From the NCBI RefSeq assembly GCF_009299835.1, contig NZ_VKCZ01000020.1, positions 682,001 through 746,000 on the forward strand: a stretch of DNA of 64,000 nt. The letters are read 5' to 3'. Numbering within the stretch: the first letter of the stretch is position 1; each line of letters starts with the position of its first letter. Source of the DNA: Microlunatus speluncae. GTDB taxonomy: Bacteria > Actinomycetota > Actinomycetes > Propionibacteriales > Propionibacteriaceae. Under the pieces are notes generated by a model. That model searched no databases, was not told where the DNA came from, and was given only the letters and a program-made list of their open reading frames with translations. The position numbers and the translations under genes are program-made. Below, piece after piece: positions 17,191-25,200 of the stretch.

Positions 17191-18455
17191 ACCGGATTGA
17201 TCAAGCCGAGGTCGAGGCGGCGATCGTCGACGCGCATCGCCGGGAGTGGGGCCTGGTGCTCGCCGCGACGATGCGTACCGCCGGTGATCTTGATCTGGCC
17301 GAGGAGTGTGTGCAGGACGCGTACGCCGCCGCATTGCAGAGCTGGCTCCGCGACGGGATCCCCAGGAATCCCGCGGCCTGGCTGACGACGACGGCCCGAC
17401 GACGAGCGGTGGATGCGATCCGGCGGCAGCGTACGTTGCGCTCGAAGTTGCCGCTGCTGCTGGAGGTCGAGGAAGCGGCGCCGGACGAACCGTCATCGGA
17501 GGGCGACGATCCCGACGGGACCGTGCCGGATGAGCGGCTCCGGTTGATCTTCACCTGCTGTCATCCGGCTCTGGCTCCGGAGGCCCAGGTGGCGCTCACA
17601 CTGCGGCTGGTGTGCGGGATCTCGACGGCGGACATCGCCCGGGCCTTCCTGGTGGCGGAGCCGACGATGGCGAAGCGGATCAGCCGAGCGAAGGGAAAGA
17701 TCTCCGCCGCCGGGATCCCGTACCGCGTCCCGGGCGCGGCCGAACTGCCCGACCGGCTGCGGCCGGTGCTGGCCGTGCTCCACCTGCTGTTCACCACCGG
17801 GCACACTTCGCCGACCGGGACGACGCTGATGCGGGTCGACCTGGTCGATCGGGCCATCCAGCTGACCCGGGTGTTGACCTCCCTGATGCCCGACGAGCCC
17901 GAAGTGCAGGGCCTGCTTGCCCTGCAGTTGGTGACCGACGCGCGCCGAGCCACCCGGTTGGCTCCGGACGGTCGGCTGCTCAGGCTGGAGGAGCAGGACC
18001 GGTCCTGGTGGGACCGGGCGGCGATGGCCGAGGCACACGAGTTGATCATGAAGCTGCTGCGGGGCGGGCGAGTCGGCCGCTACGTGCTCCAGGCGGCGAT
18101 CGCCTCGCTCTATGCGCGAGCGTCCTCGTACGAGGAGACCGACTGGGCTCAGATCGTCACCCTCTATGACCGGCTGCTCGAGGCCTGGCCGTCACCGGTG
18201 GTCGCGCTCAACCGGACAGTGCCGTTGGCGATGGTCGCCGGCCCGGCCGTCGCCCTGGCCGAGGTCGAACGGCTCGAGGACCGTGGTGGGCTGTCGGAAT
18301 ATCAGTACCTGCCCACGATCAAGGCGGACCTGCTGTCCCGCCTCGGCCGCCCGGCCGCGTCGGCCGCCGCGTACCGCCGGGCGTTGGAGTTGATCGACAA
18401 CGAAGCCGAGCGGGCATACGTGATGGAACGGCTTGCGGAGGCGGAGCTGGACTGA
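17187..18455 (+). CDS. ECF42-like RNA polymerase sigma factor with C-terminal extension
   Basis: 422 residues, the second such factor in the window. Region 2 lies at about 20-90 (DLDLAEECVQDAYAAALQSW, AAWLTTTARRRAVDAIRR) and region 4 at about 125-180 (ALTLRLVCGISTADIARAF, MAKRISRAKGKI). The extension contains the DUF6596-type segment and the ETDWAQIVTLYDRLL signature also seen in the first factor, ending in a TPR-like unit (SRLGRPAASAAAYRRALEL). No anti-sigma gene is nearby. The overlap with the DGPF gene indicates one transcript. Confidence 0.9.
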   Translation: MNRIDQAEVEAAIVDAHRREWGLVLAATMRTAGDLDLAEECVQDAYAAALQSWLRDGIPRNPAAWLTTTARRRAVDAIRRQRTLRSKLPLLLEVEEAAPDEPSSEGDDPDGTVPDERLRLIFTCCHPALAPEAQVALTLRLVCGISTADIARAFLVAEPTMAKRISRAKGKISAAGIPYRVPGAAELPDRLRPVLAVLHLLFTTGHTSPTGTTLMRVDLVDRAIQLTRVLTSLMPDEPEVQGLLALQLVTDARRATRLAPDGRLLRLEEQDRSWWDRAAMAEAHELIMKLLRGGRVGRYVLQAAIASLYARASSYEETDWAQIVTLYDRLLEAWPSPVVALNRTVPLAMVAGPAVALAEVERLEDRGGLSEYQYLPTIKADLLSRLGRPAASAAAYRRALELIDNEAERAYVMERLAEAELD

Positions 18456-18510
18456 AGTCGGGCGAGCAGTCGGTCGGCCAGCTTGATCTGAGGATGCTGA
18501 CAACTCGACG

Positions 18511-19032
18511 ATGATTGGTGCCATGGATTCCGACACCGCCAGCCCCATCGCGGGGCCGCTGAGCTGGGTGCTGGCGTCCATCGCTGCCATCGTCGGAATC
18601 GCACCGCTCCTCGCCTTGGGGTTGGTCATCCCCCCGCAACTGATCGTGCCGGTGGCGGCGCTGGCCGGCGGCCTTCTCGCGGGACTCGTGTCCAGCTGGA
18701 TCCGCAACGCCTTCACGTCCGACTCGAGCAGCCGCCTCCTCACTGTTGTCGGGGTGACCGCGGCGGCGGCGCTCGTCGTCGCGGTGGGCATGTTCCTCTG
18801 TCTCATGTTCCTGCCGGTGCCGATCATCGTCTATCTCCTGATTGCGGCACTGATTCTCGGCGGGGTCGCCGCCTGGGCCGCATGGCGCTTCCGGTCTCCC
18901 AACCGCAACCTCGGCCGCGACGCCCTTGTTTCACTCGGGCTGCTGGTCGCCGGTGCCCTGGTGATCATGGCCGTGCTCTTCGGCTTCTGCGGCACGCTCC
19001 TCACGTGCAGCGCCTACTCGGGGCCTACCTGA
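18511..19032 (+). CDS. Membrane protein of unknown function
   Basis: 173 residues with five predicted transmembrane helices (WVLASIAAIVGIAPLLALGL, LIVPVAALAGGLLAGLVSSW, LTVVGVTAAAALVVAVGMFL, IIVYLLIAALILGGVAAW and ALVSLGLLVAGALVIMAVLF). No domain recognised. ATG at 18511 and ATG at 18523 are both possible. Just upstream (18498-18508) is a single arm-like sequence CTGACAACTCG of the 54-bp palindrome family, perhaps a remnant. Confidence 0.6.
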   Translation: MIGAMDSDTASPIAGPLSWVLASIAAIVGIAPLLALGLVIPPQLIVPVAALAGGLLAGLVSSWIRNAFTSDSSSRLLTVVGVTAAAALVVAVGMFLCLMFLPVPIIVYLLIAALILGGVAAWAAWRFRSPNRNLGRDALVSLGLLVAGALVIMAVLFGFCGTLLTCSAYSGPT

Positions 19033-19052
19033 CCCACCACCCCGAGATCCGA

Positions 19053-19075
19053 GGTGTGACTTCGCAGGTCACACC
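19053..19075. other. Hairpin after membrane-protein gene
   Basis: GGTGTGAC and GTCACACC separated by 7 bases form a perfect 8-bp stem 20 bases after the stop at 19032. It may end transcription, though no T-run follows. Confidence 0.4.
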
Positions 19076-19194
19076 GTGCGGGCGAAAGCGAGGCCCGGTT
19101 TCCTTCTCCATGACGAGAGAGGTGCTGAGCATCGGCGGACTGCGTGGTGGTCGCGGACGGCGAGTTGCTGATCAACGTCGACTGCAGCGAGTGA

Positions 19195-19265
19195 CCGAAA
19201 TCCAGCACTCGTTGAGGGAACCGGTCCTGGATCGGCCGAATATGGCGACTGGTGCTGGATTTCGG
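19195..19265. repeat. 14-bp inverted repeat in intergenic space
   Basis: CCGAAATCCAGCAC (19195-19208) is repeated as its exact reverse complement at 19252-19265, with 43 bases between. It lies between two convergent genes and could be a terminator or a degenerate mobile repeat. Confidence 0.7.
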
Positions 19266-19283
19266 ACACCCGCCCGGATCAGC

Positions 19284-19637
19284 TCAGCGGGGCAGGGTGT
19301 CTCGGACCGCGCGGGTCAGGCCGGCGACCACGAGTTGGTAGGAGTGGTCGATCAACTCCCGCAACTCGTCGGCGTCGACCGAGCCGTCCAGCGCGATCGT
19401 GTTCCAATGCCGCTTGTTCAGGTGATAGCCGGGTCGGATCGCGGGATGACGGGCCCGCAGTTCCAGGGCCAGGGCGGGGTCGCATTTCAGGCTCATCGTC
19501 GCTGGGTCGGCGCCGAGCGGGACCAGGGCGAAGATCCGGCCGCCGACCTTGAACACCGCGACGTCCTCGCCGAACGGATAGTCCTCGATCGCTCCGGGCA
19601 GCGAGCCGCACTGCTCCAAGACCTCGTCACGCCTCAC
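19284..19637 (-). CDS. MmcQ/YjbR-family protein
   Basis: 117 residues of the MmcQ/YjbR fold (CyaY-like DNA-binding family). Family features seen are GAIEDYPFGEDVAVFKVGGRIFA, MSLKCDPALALELRARHPAI and YHLNKRHWNTIALDGSVDADELRELIDHSYQLV. Function is not established; the fold resembles MotA-type DNA-binding domains. The GTG at 19637 gives the family length; the longer open frame upstream runs antisense through the next gene. It faces the methyltransferase gene divergently with 99 bases between. Confidence 0.8.
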   Translation of the reverse strand: MRRDEVLEQCGSLPGAIEDYPFGEDVAVFKVGGRIFALVPLGADPATMSLKCDPALALELRARHPAIRPGYHLNKRHWNTIALDGSVDADELRELIDHSYQLVVAGLTRAVRDTLPR

Positions 19638-19736
19638 TCGCCGAAATCTATCCGGAATCTGCTGCCGGCAGAGGAGCCGTGCTTCCGGTTTGGCCGTGCT
19701 GCCAGGATGAAATGACCCGAGGGAAGGCGGCCGAAG

Positions 19737-20468
19737 ATGGCGCGGTACGACGGACAGGCGGACTGGTACGAACTGAACAACCGGGATCGCTCCAGCCGCA
19801 ACCTCGACCCCCTGCGGGAGTTGCTGGGTCCGGGCACCGGGCCGTGCCTCGACCTCGGCTGCGGCACCGGTCGCTACGCGGAGTTGATCAAGGACACCGG
19901 TCGTACTCCGGTCGGGCTCGACCTGTCCAGTGATCAACTCCGGCATGCCCGGCCGCGATTCCAGGGCCGGGTCGTGCTCGGCGACGCGCAGCGCCTGCCG
20001 TTCACCGATGCGGTGTTTCCGACCGTGCTCGCGGCGTGGATCTCCACCGATGTGGACGATTTCGGTCAGGCGTTGCGGGAGATCGCCCGGGTCCTGGTGC
20101 CCGGCGGAGTGCTGGTCGGCTTCGGTGCCCACCCGTGTTTCAACGGTCCTCAGGTCGCCGTCGAGGGGCAGACCCGGGTGATCCATCCGACCTATCGCGA
20201 GTCCGGCTGGCACACCTCGGCGCCCTGGTGGGGTGAGGACGGGATCCGGTCCCGGTTCGGGATGCGGCACCTGACCCTGGCCGACTACTGGAACGCCATG
20301 ATCAACAGCGGCCTGACCGTCGACCGGGTCGTCGAACCCGACCGCGGCGACGACATCCCCTTCTCCCTCGGCCTACGCGCGCACCGCCCACCGCTGATCC
20401 CGCCGGACCGGGCGACCGCTCACCAGGGCAGCGATCGCGGCCGCGACCACTCCGGCGCCGCGAGATAG
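19737..20468 (+). CDS. Class I SAM-dependent methyltransferase
   Basis: 243 residues with a Rossmann-fold methyltransferase core: motif I CLDLGCGTGRYAELIK at about residues 37-52, acidic end of strand 2 VGLDLSSDQL, DAQRLPFTDAVF (motif II/III) and LREIARVLVPGGVLVGF. The pattern is UbiE/Methyltransf_11. The substrate is unknown. GGAAGG lies 8-13 bases upstream of ATG 19737. Its last 49 bases overlap the 3' end of the convergent NUDIX gene, and the tail (QGSDRGRDHSGAAR) is not conserved-looking, so the original stop may have been lost. Confidence 0.82.
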   Translation: MARYDGQADWYELNNRDRSSRNLDPLRELLGPGTGPCLDLGCGTGRYAELIKDTGRTPVGLDLSSDQLRHARPRFQGRVVLGDAQRLPFTDAVFPTVLAAWISTDVDDFGQALREIARVLVPGGVLVGFGAHPCFNGPQVAVEGQTRVIHPTYRESGWHTSAPWWGEDGIRSRFGMRHLTLADYWNAMINSGLTVDRVVEPDRGDDIPFSLGLRAHRPPLIPPDRATAHQGSDRGRDHSGAAR

Positions 20469-20902
20469 TCGACCAGCAGCCCGGCCAGACCACCGGGCAC
20501 GATCGGCTGATCGGTCCGGACCAGTTCGGGAAGCGGCCACCACCGATGATCGCCCAGCGCCGCGCGCTCGTATTCCGCCATGGCGTCGGTCGAAACCCGA
20601 CTCTCGGCGACCCTGGCCAGGAAGAAGTCGTCCCGCATCGGCCCCGACAACGTGCCCAGCGTGCCGAACCCTTCGGCGTAGGCGATCGGCACCAGCCGTT
20701 CCTCGTCCAGTTCGATGCCGGTCTCCTCGGCGAGCTCCCGCACCGCGGCCCGGCCCACGGACTCACCCGGCTCCAGCCCTCCGCCCGGCACGAACCAGGC
20801 CCACTCGAGGCCCGGAATCTCCGACCGGAACCGGGATCGCAGCAACAGCACCTCGTCGGCCGGGTTCAACAGCACCACCCGCGCAGCTCGCCGCACGTAC
20901 AT
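20420..20902 (-). CDS. NUDIX hydrolase
   Basis: 160 residues. The NUDIX box is intact: GGGLEPGESVGRAAVREL continuing to AEETGIEL (about residues 40-65), giving the Mg2+-binding REXXEE helix. It would hydrolyse a nucleoside diphosphate linked to another moiety; AWFVPGG just before the box is typical of MutT/ADP-ribose pyrophosphatase-like members, but the substrate cannot be read from sequence. Start ATG 20902. The 3' end overlaps the methyltransferase gene tail to tail. Confidence 0.87.
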   Translation of the reverse strand: MYVRRAARVVLLNPADEVLLLRSRFRSEIPGLEWAWFVPGGGLEPGESVGRAAVRELAEETGIELDEERLVPIAYAEGFGTLGTLSGPMRDDFFLARVAESRVSTDAMAEYERAALGDHRWWPLPELVRTDQPIVPGGLAGLLVDYLAAPEWSRPRSLPW

Positions 20903-20945
20903 GACCCCACAGCCTTCCACGCACAATTCCCGAAGTGATCGCCGG

Positions 20946-20975
20946 TTCGTTCGCTGAGCTGGTCGAAGGGCAGGC
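20946..20975 (+). repeat. REP-like element, plus orientation
   Basis: TCGTTCGCTGAGCTGGTCGA followed by AGGGCAGGCC. It differs at several positions from the core, and with the reversed copy at 21012 forms an inverted pair. Confidence 0.7.
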
Positions 20976-21011
20976 CCGATGCGGATCCTGGACGGATCGG
21001 GGATCATCGAG

Positions 21012-21037
21012 CTTGCCCTTCGACAGGCTCAGGGAAC
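21012..21037 (-). repeat. REP-like element, minus orientation
   Basis: CCCTTCGACAGGCTCAGGGA is the exact reverse of the core. The TGA in its reverse strand ends the frame that continues the degraded gene at 21029-21447. Confidence 0.85.
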
Positions 21038-21447
21038 GACCGAGGCCCGGCTCTTCAGTTCTGGGGAACCTCCGGCCGGGTCTGACCGGTAGCAGATTCC
21101 CCAATGACCGGGTCGGCGACCGGCCGGACCGAGGGCACTGGTGGGGCGAAGGTCGGCTGGCAGGTTCAGCAGGGATCGACCGAGGTCGATCACCGCATCG
21201 GGGATCGGTCGCCAGCGACCGGTAGGCCGGCGACCGCGTCGAGGTGGGCGGCGCAGAAGTAGAAGTGATCGTTCGGCCGGCCGTTCGGCGTCGTTGGTCC
21301 GAACGGATGGCCGGTGGCGACCAGTCGCACGTTGATCCGGTGATCAACGCGCAGCAACTCCAGCAGCCGGCGCAGCCGCGGATCGACCCTCGGGTCGGCG
21401 AGATCGCCGAGGGCCTCTGGTGTGCCAGTCAGGTTGGCCGATGTCAT
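21029..21447 (-). pseudogene. Probable frameshifted DD-peptidase-like (M15-type) small gene
   Basis: From ATG 21447 the frame gives 85 residues (LRRLLELLRVDHRINVRLVATGHPFGPT, then NDHFYFCAAHLDAVAGLPV) and stops at 21190-21192. This resembles the TGHSxx...NHYxGRAxDI pattern of hedgehog/DD-peptidase-fold proteins, with the expected continuation missing. Shifting frame by one base near 21205 restores a protein-like continuation (PDAVIDLGRSLLNLPADLRP onward) to the TGA at 21029-21031 in a REP element. The conserved zinc ligands of true M15 enzymes are not complete (AAHLDAV in place of GRAVDI). It follows the upstream gene on the same strand after 5 bases. I consider it a decaying gene. Confidence 0.4.
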
Positions 21448-21452
21448 CGGGG

Positions 21453-22301
21453 TCAGCCTGGCGAATCGAGTTGATACCGGTGCAACCGGAGGCCGCGGTA
21501 GCGCGCGGCCATGATCGTTTCCGGGACGGTCCAGACGGCGCGCGGGCTGCACCAGGCTTGCGACGGCTTGCTCAGGGCATACCCGTCGCCGATGGTGACG
21601 GCGGCGTGTTCGGCGGTGCCGGCCGAGTTGCGCCAGACCAGGACGACGCCCGGGTGATGATCATGATCCCGGCGGTGGATCGGGGTGGTGCGGTTGACGA
21701 GCCATTGTTCGAGCGGTTCCTGCAGGACCCGCTTGGTCGCCGCGCCGGGCACGCCGGCGGCGGCCAGCACGGTGCCGAAACAGTTGGGACCGGAGCCGGC
21801 CGGATAGGTGCCGGCGAGGTCGGGCGCGGCCGGCAACAGCCGGGCGGCCGCGGTCCAGGCCGAGCTGCGGATCTCGCGGTGCCGGCTGGGTCGTACGCCC
21901 TCGTCGACGTAGTCGAGCACCGGGCGATCACCAACCCGGGCCAGCACGGTCGGCCACCAGACGATCCGGGTGTCGGTCAGGTGAGCGCCGACCCGGCGTT
22001 GCGCCGACGGGCTGAGCTCGCGCAGCCGACCGGTGGCCTCGCGCTTGAACAGCAGGGCCCTCTTGATCTTCAGCGGCAGCTCGGCGAACTCGGGTTCGGT
22101 CAGCCAGATCCGGTTCCCGGAGTAGAACCAGAAGGTGTCCCGCACCTCCAGCGTGGGCTTCACCCGGCGGCCGGCCGGCACCAGCTCCGGGTCCAGCCCG
22201 ACGAGTCGTTCGGTCGAGAACGGCTGCACCTCGGGCGCGAACCAACCGCGCCATCGCTCGAGCAGGTCGGTCGAAACGTTGATCCCCAAGACGCGCGCCA
22301 C
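21453..22301 (-). CDS. NlpC/P60-like papain-fold protein, unassigned
   Basis: 282 residues without signal peptide. The C-terminal half shows features of NlpC/P60-type cysteine hydrolases: NCFGTVLAAAGVPGA (candidate catalytic Cys with following helix), GVVLVWRNSAGTAEHAAVTI (candidate His in a strand) and GYALSKPSQAW. The N-terminal half (FWFYSGNRIWLTEPEFAELP) is not recognised. If active, it would cleave an amide in the cytoplasm or act as an acyltransferase, as in permuted members. ATG 22301. The degraded small gene lies directly downstream. Confidence 0.55.
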   Translation of the reverse strand: MARVLGINVSTDLLERWRGWFAPEVQPFSTERLVGLDPELVPAGRRVKPTLEVRDTFWFYSGNRIWLTEPEFAELPLKIKRALLFKREATGRLRELSPSAQRRVGAHLTDTRIVWWPTVLARVGDRPVLDYVDEGVRPSRHREIRSSAWTAAARLLPAAPDLAGTYPAGSGPNCFGTVLAAAGVPGAATKRVLQEPLEQWLVNRTTPIHRRDHDHHPGVVLVWRNSAGTAEHAAVTIGDGYALSKPSQAWCSPRAVWTVPETIMAARYRGLRLHRYQLDSPG

Positions 22302-22353
22302 CGGGTCACGGTATCCGGCCCGCGACCCTCGTACACCCGGATTTCGGTGCCGA

Positions 22354-22992
22354 TCAGCCCCGACCCGACCAGCCGTCCGGATCGGTGGCTCGGATGATCA
22401 CCTCGATGCCCTGATCACGGAGCTGATCGATGATCATCCGAGCGAACCGGCGAAACGTGTCGTCGGCGGGCCACTGATCGACATCGATCAAGATCGACCC
22501 GGTGCCCCCTCGATCAAGGTCGGCCGGACCCGTGGCGTCACCGAGCGCTGCCCGCGGCGACGGCCCGGACCCCAGCAAGCCGGCCGCCGGGCGACCCCGC
22601 GCGGCCTGGTAGGTGATCGAGGCCAGCTCGTCCAGCGACGGGACGACGAAATAGCCGTCCACGCCGGCCTCGGCGGTGCGGGCGACCGGCCCGGCGAAGT
22701 CGGCGTCGAAACGCGGATCGGTGAACTCGGTGACCAGGATCCGCGCCCCCGGAAACAGGCGCCGGAGCCCGCCGATCAGTCTCGTACTGACCGCCGGGAT
22801 CAGGACCAGATCGGCGGTGTCGCCCGCCTCCCGGATGTCCCGCACCACGTGCCCCGGCCCCAGTCGCTCGGCCAGCGCCTGCCGCGCCTCGACGCTCAGG
22901 TCCATCGCTGTGACCACGATCACCGGGCCGGCCTCGCGCACCTCATCGCCGGCCTCCTCGGGCCGCTCCCGATGCCGTTCGAGCTCGTTCAT
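22354..22992 (-). CDS. Hypothetical protein, receiver-like
   Basis: 212 residues. The middle part resembles a degenerate Rossmann or response-regulator-like alpha/beta fold: PVIVVTAMDLSVEARQALAE, TADLVLIPAVSTRLIGGLRR, FPGARILVTEFTDPRF and VDGYFVVPSLDELASITYQA, but phosphoacceptor residues cannot be assigned. The last 50 residues (ILIDVDQWPADDTFRRFARM) form another small unit. ATG 22992 is preceded by GGGGTGGGG. It is divergent from purA. The competing plus-strand frame is just an extension upstream of purA without start. Confidence 0.45.
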   Translation of the reverse strand: MNELERHRERPEEAGDEVREAGPVIVVTAMDLSVEARQALAERLGPGHVVRDIREAGDTADLVLIPAVSTRLIGGLRRLFPGARILVTEFTDPRFDADFAGPVARTAEAGVDGYFVVPSLDELASITYQAARGRPAAGLLGSGPSPRAALGDATGPADLDRGGTGSILIDVDQWPADDTFRRFARMIIDQLRDQGIEVIIRATDPDGWSGRG

Positions 22993-23080
22993 CCCCACCC
23001 CGCCATTCGTCCGGAATCCCGCCCGGTCAGGGACGCGACCCGCGCGCCGGCCCTGTCCGTACCCCGTCAGTGGAGCACAT

Positions 23081-23096
23081 CCGAACGGCAGTTCGG
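23081..23096. promoter_or_regulatory. CCGAAC inverted repeat upstream of purA
   Basis: CCGAACGGCAGTTCGG is a perfect palindrome with 4-base centre, overlapping a possible -10 (TACAGT, 23097-23102). CCGAAC is also the core of the PurBox bound by PurR in Bacillus, but there the two halves are 17 bases apart. A local operator for a purine regulator is possible, not shown. Confidence 0.35.
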
Positions 23097-23135
23097 TACA
23101 GTGTCGACGCACGGAGTCCCTCTCAACCGTGCGCC

Positions 23136-23155
23136 GCCGACCTTCGGGCGTCGGC
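23136..23155. other. Leader hairpin upstream of purA
   Basis: GCCGAC and GTCGGC pair around an 8-base loop, followed by CCTTTCC. It would lie in the 5' leader if transcription starts near 23108 and could be an attenuator-like hairpin. No purine riboswitch fold was recognised. Confidence 0.3.
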
Positions 23156-23211
23156 CTTTCCGGGGGACCCACGCTGCAGTGACAGCATCGGTTGTAAAGG
23201 CGGTGATCAGG

Positions 23212-24498
23212 ATGCCTGGCATCGTTGTCGTCGGAGCCCAGTGGGGTGACGAGGGCAAGGGCAAGGCGACGGACCAGCTCGGCGATCGTGTCGACTACTG
23301 CGTCCGATACTCGGGTGGCAACAATGCCGGACACACGATCGTGGTCAACGGGGAGCGGTACGCACTGCACCTGTTGCCGTCCGGCATCCTGAACCAGAAC
23401 TGCACCCCGGTGATCGGCAACGGTGTCGTCGTCGACCTCGACGTCCTGTTCCAGGAGATGGACGGGCTGGCCGCGCGCGGCGTGGACGCCTCCCATCTGA
23501 TGGTGTCGGCCAACGCCCACATCATCGCCTCCTTCCACCAGACCATCGACAAGGTCACCGAACGGTTCCTCGGCAAGGCCAAGATCGGCACCACCGGCCG
23601 CGGCGTCGGCCCCGCCTACGCGGACAAGGTGAACCGGATCGGGCTGCGGATCCAGGACCTGTTCGACGCCTCGATCCTGCGCCAGAAGGTCGAGGCCTCG
23701 CTGGAGCAGAAGAACCACCTGCTGGTGAAGGTCTACAACCGGCGCGCGCTGGATCCGGTCCAGGTGACCGAGCATCTGCTCTCCCACGCCGAACGGATCG
23801 AGCCGCACGTCGTCGACGTCAGCCGGGTGCTGAACGACGCGCTGGACCGGAGCAAGGTGGTCCTGTTCGAGGGGGCGCAGGCGCACCACCTCGATGTTGA
23901 TCATGGGACGTATCCGTACGTGACCTCGTCCAACCCGATCGCCGCCGGCGCCTGTGTCGGCGCCGGGGTCGGGCCGACCCGGATCGACCGGGTGGTCGGC
24001 ATCGCGAAGGCGTACACGACTCGGGTCGGCGAAGGCCCGATGCCGACCGAGCTGCTCGACGCCGACGGCGACCGGCTGCGTGAGGTCGGGGCCGAGTTCG
24101 GCACCACCACCGGCCGGAAGCGGCGCTGCGGCTGGTTCGACGCGCTGGTGGTCGAGTCGGCGACGCAGGCGAACGCGTTCACCGACATCTTCCTGACCAA
24201 GCTCGACATCCTCACCGGCTGGGACAAGGTGCCGGTCTGCGTCGGGTACGAGGTCGACGGCGAGAAGCACGACACGATGCCGATGTCGCAGTCGGATTTC
24301 CATCACGCGAAGCCGCTGTATGAGTTCCTGGACGGCTGGACCGAGGACCTGTCCGGCTGCCGGTTCTTCGGTGACCTGCCGAAGGCGACCCAGGCGTACG
24401 TCCGCCGGCTCGAGGAGCTGTGCGGCACCCGGATCTCCGGGATCGGCGTCGGCCCCAGCCGGGAACAAGTGATCGTGATCAACGACCTGCTCGGATGA
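23212..24498 (+). CDS. purA: Adenylosuccinate synthetase
   Basis: Converts IMP, aspartate and GTP to adenylosuccinate, first step from IMP to AMP, in the cytoplasm. All family landmarks are seen in 428 residues: GAQWGDEGKGK (GTP P-loop, residues 8-18, with catalytic Asp13), YSGGNNAGHTIVVNG (His41), GTTGRGVGPAYADK, DHGTYPYVTSSNP, TTTGRKRRCGWFD and the C-terminal GVGPSREQVI. One loop reads EGAQAHHLDVD where most enzymes have EGAQGTLLDID, so Gly-Thr-Leu is replaced by Ala-His-His. ATG 23212 matches the family start; the frame extends far upstream without a usable start. A membrane-protein gene follows with ATGA overlap. purD and purB lie together at 54.9 kb. Confidence 0.97.
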   Translation: MPGIVVVGAQWGDEGKGKATDQLGDRVDYCVRYSGGNNAGHTIVVNGERYALHLLPSGILNQNCTPVIGNGVVVDLDVLFQEMDGLAARGVDASHLMVSANAHIIASFHQTIDKVTERFLGKAKIGTTGRGVGPAYADKVNRIGLRIQDLFDASILRQKVEASLEQKNHLLVKVYNRRALDPVQVTEHLLSHAERIEPHVVDVSRVLNDALDRSKVVLFEGAQAHHLDVDHGTYPYVTSSNPIAAGACVGAGVGPTRIDRVVGIAKAYTTRVGEGPMPTELLDADGDRLREVGAEFGTTTGRKRRCGWFDALVVESATQANAFTDIFLTKLDILTGWDKVPVCVGYEVDGEKHDTMPMSQSDFHHAKPLYEFLDGWTEDLSGCRFFGDLPKATQAYVRRLEELCGTRISGIGVGPSREQVIVINDLLG

Positions 24499-25163
24499 CA
24501 CGTCGCTCGGCCGCCCGGCCGATCGTGATCATTTCCGGCATCACCGTGATCATGGCGGCCGGGGCGACGGCGCTAGCTGGTCAGGGCGGCATCGCCTTCA
24601 CCGCTTCGTCGTCGATCGCGCAGAGCGTGATTTCGATCGGCGTGCCGATGGTGACCGCTGTGCTCGGCGCTCGTTGTCGGGGCCGGGCCCCGCTCGCGGT
24701 CGCTCGGCTGCTTCCGTACGTGATCGGCTTCGCGGTGATCATGGCGGCGGTCGGCGTGTTGATCACCGTCGTCGTCACCGCCGCCGCCGGTGGCACCTGG
24801 GGCCTGGCCGGGCCGGCCGTCATCGGGTCCTTCGTCGCCCAGTCGGTGGCGGCCCTGATCGGTCTCGGCCTCGGCACCTTGATCGGCCGGCCGGTCATCG
24901 CCGACCTGATGACGATCATCTTGCCCTTGGGCCTCTTGTTGCTGCTGGGTCTGATCGCTCCGGCCGCGCAGCCGTGGCTGACCCCGTTCCCCAACGCGTC
25001 CCGCTGGTGGTCCGGCACGATGGCCGTCGACGGCCTGCCGCCGTTCCTCGTCATGGTGCTGCTCTGGGGCGTCGTCCTCAACGCCGCCGGCTGGATCGCC
25101 CAGTCCCGGCGCCGGCCGGAACCCACCGCGGCGACGGAGTCTCAGCCGGTCACCGCCGATTGA
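24495..25163 (+). CDS. Membrane protein of unknown function, overlapping purA
   Basis: 222 residues with about six transmembrane helices (IVIISGITVIMAAGATALAG, VISIGVPMVTAVLGARCRG, LLPYVIGFAVIMAAVGVLI, AVIGSFVAQSVAALIGLGLG, LMTIILPLGLLLLLGLIA and FLVMVLLWGVVLNAAGWIA). The topology is that of an ABC-2-type permease fragment, but no ATPase is next to it. The ATG overlaps the purA stop by 4 bases, so it is translationally coupled to purA; whether this has functional meaning is unknown. Confidence 0.6.
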   Translation: MTRRSAARPIVIISGITVIMAAGATALAGQGGIAFTASSSIAQSVISIGVPMVTAVLGARCRGRAPLAVARLLPYVIGFAVIMAAVGVLITVVVTAAAGGTWGLAGPAVIGSFVAQSVAALIGLGLGTLIGRPVIADLMTIILPLGLLLLLGLIAPAAQPWLTPFPNASRWWSGTMAVDGLPPFLVMVLLWGVVLNAAGWIAQSRRRPEPTAATESQPVTAD

Positions 25164-25200
25164 GCGCCGAGCCGCGCGGAGAGTTGGTTACGATCCGGGC

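Noticed and set aside
20763..21347. Minus-strand open frame of 194 codons
   Set aside because: It runs out of frame through the NUDIX gene and the degraded small gene; it contains REP-coded LSLSKG and has no family features.
22135..23211. Upstream extension of the purA frame
   Set aside because: Non-protein-like sequence without family similarity; PurA starts precisely at the ATG 23212, and part of the region codes on the minus strand.
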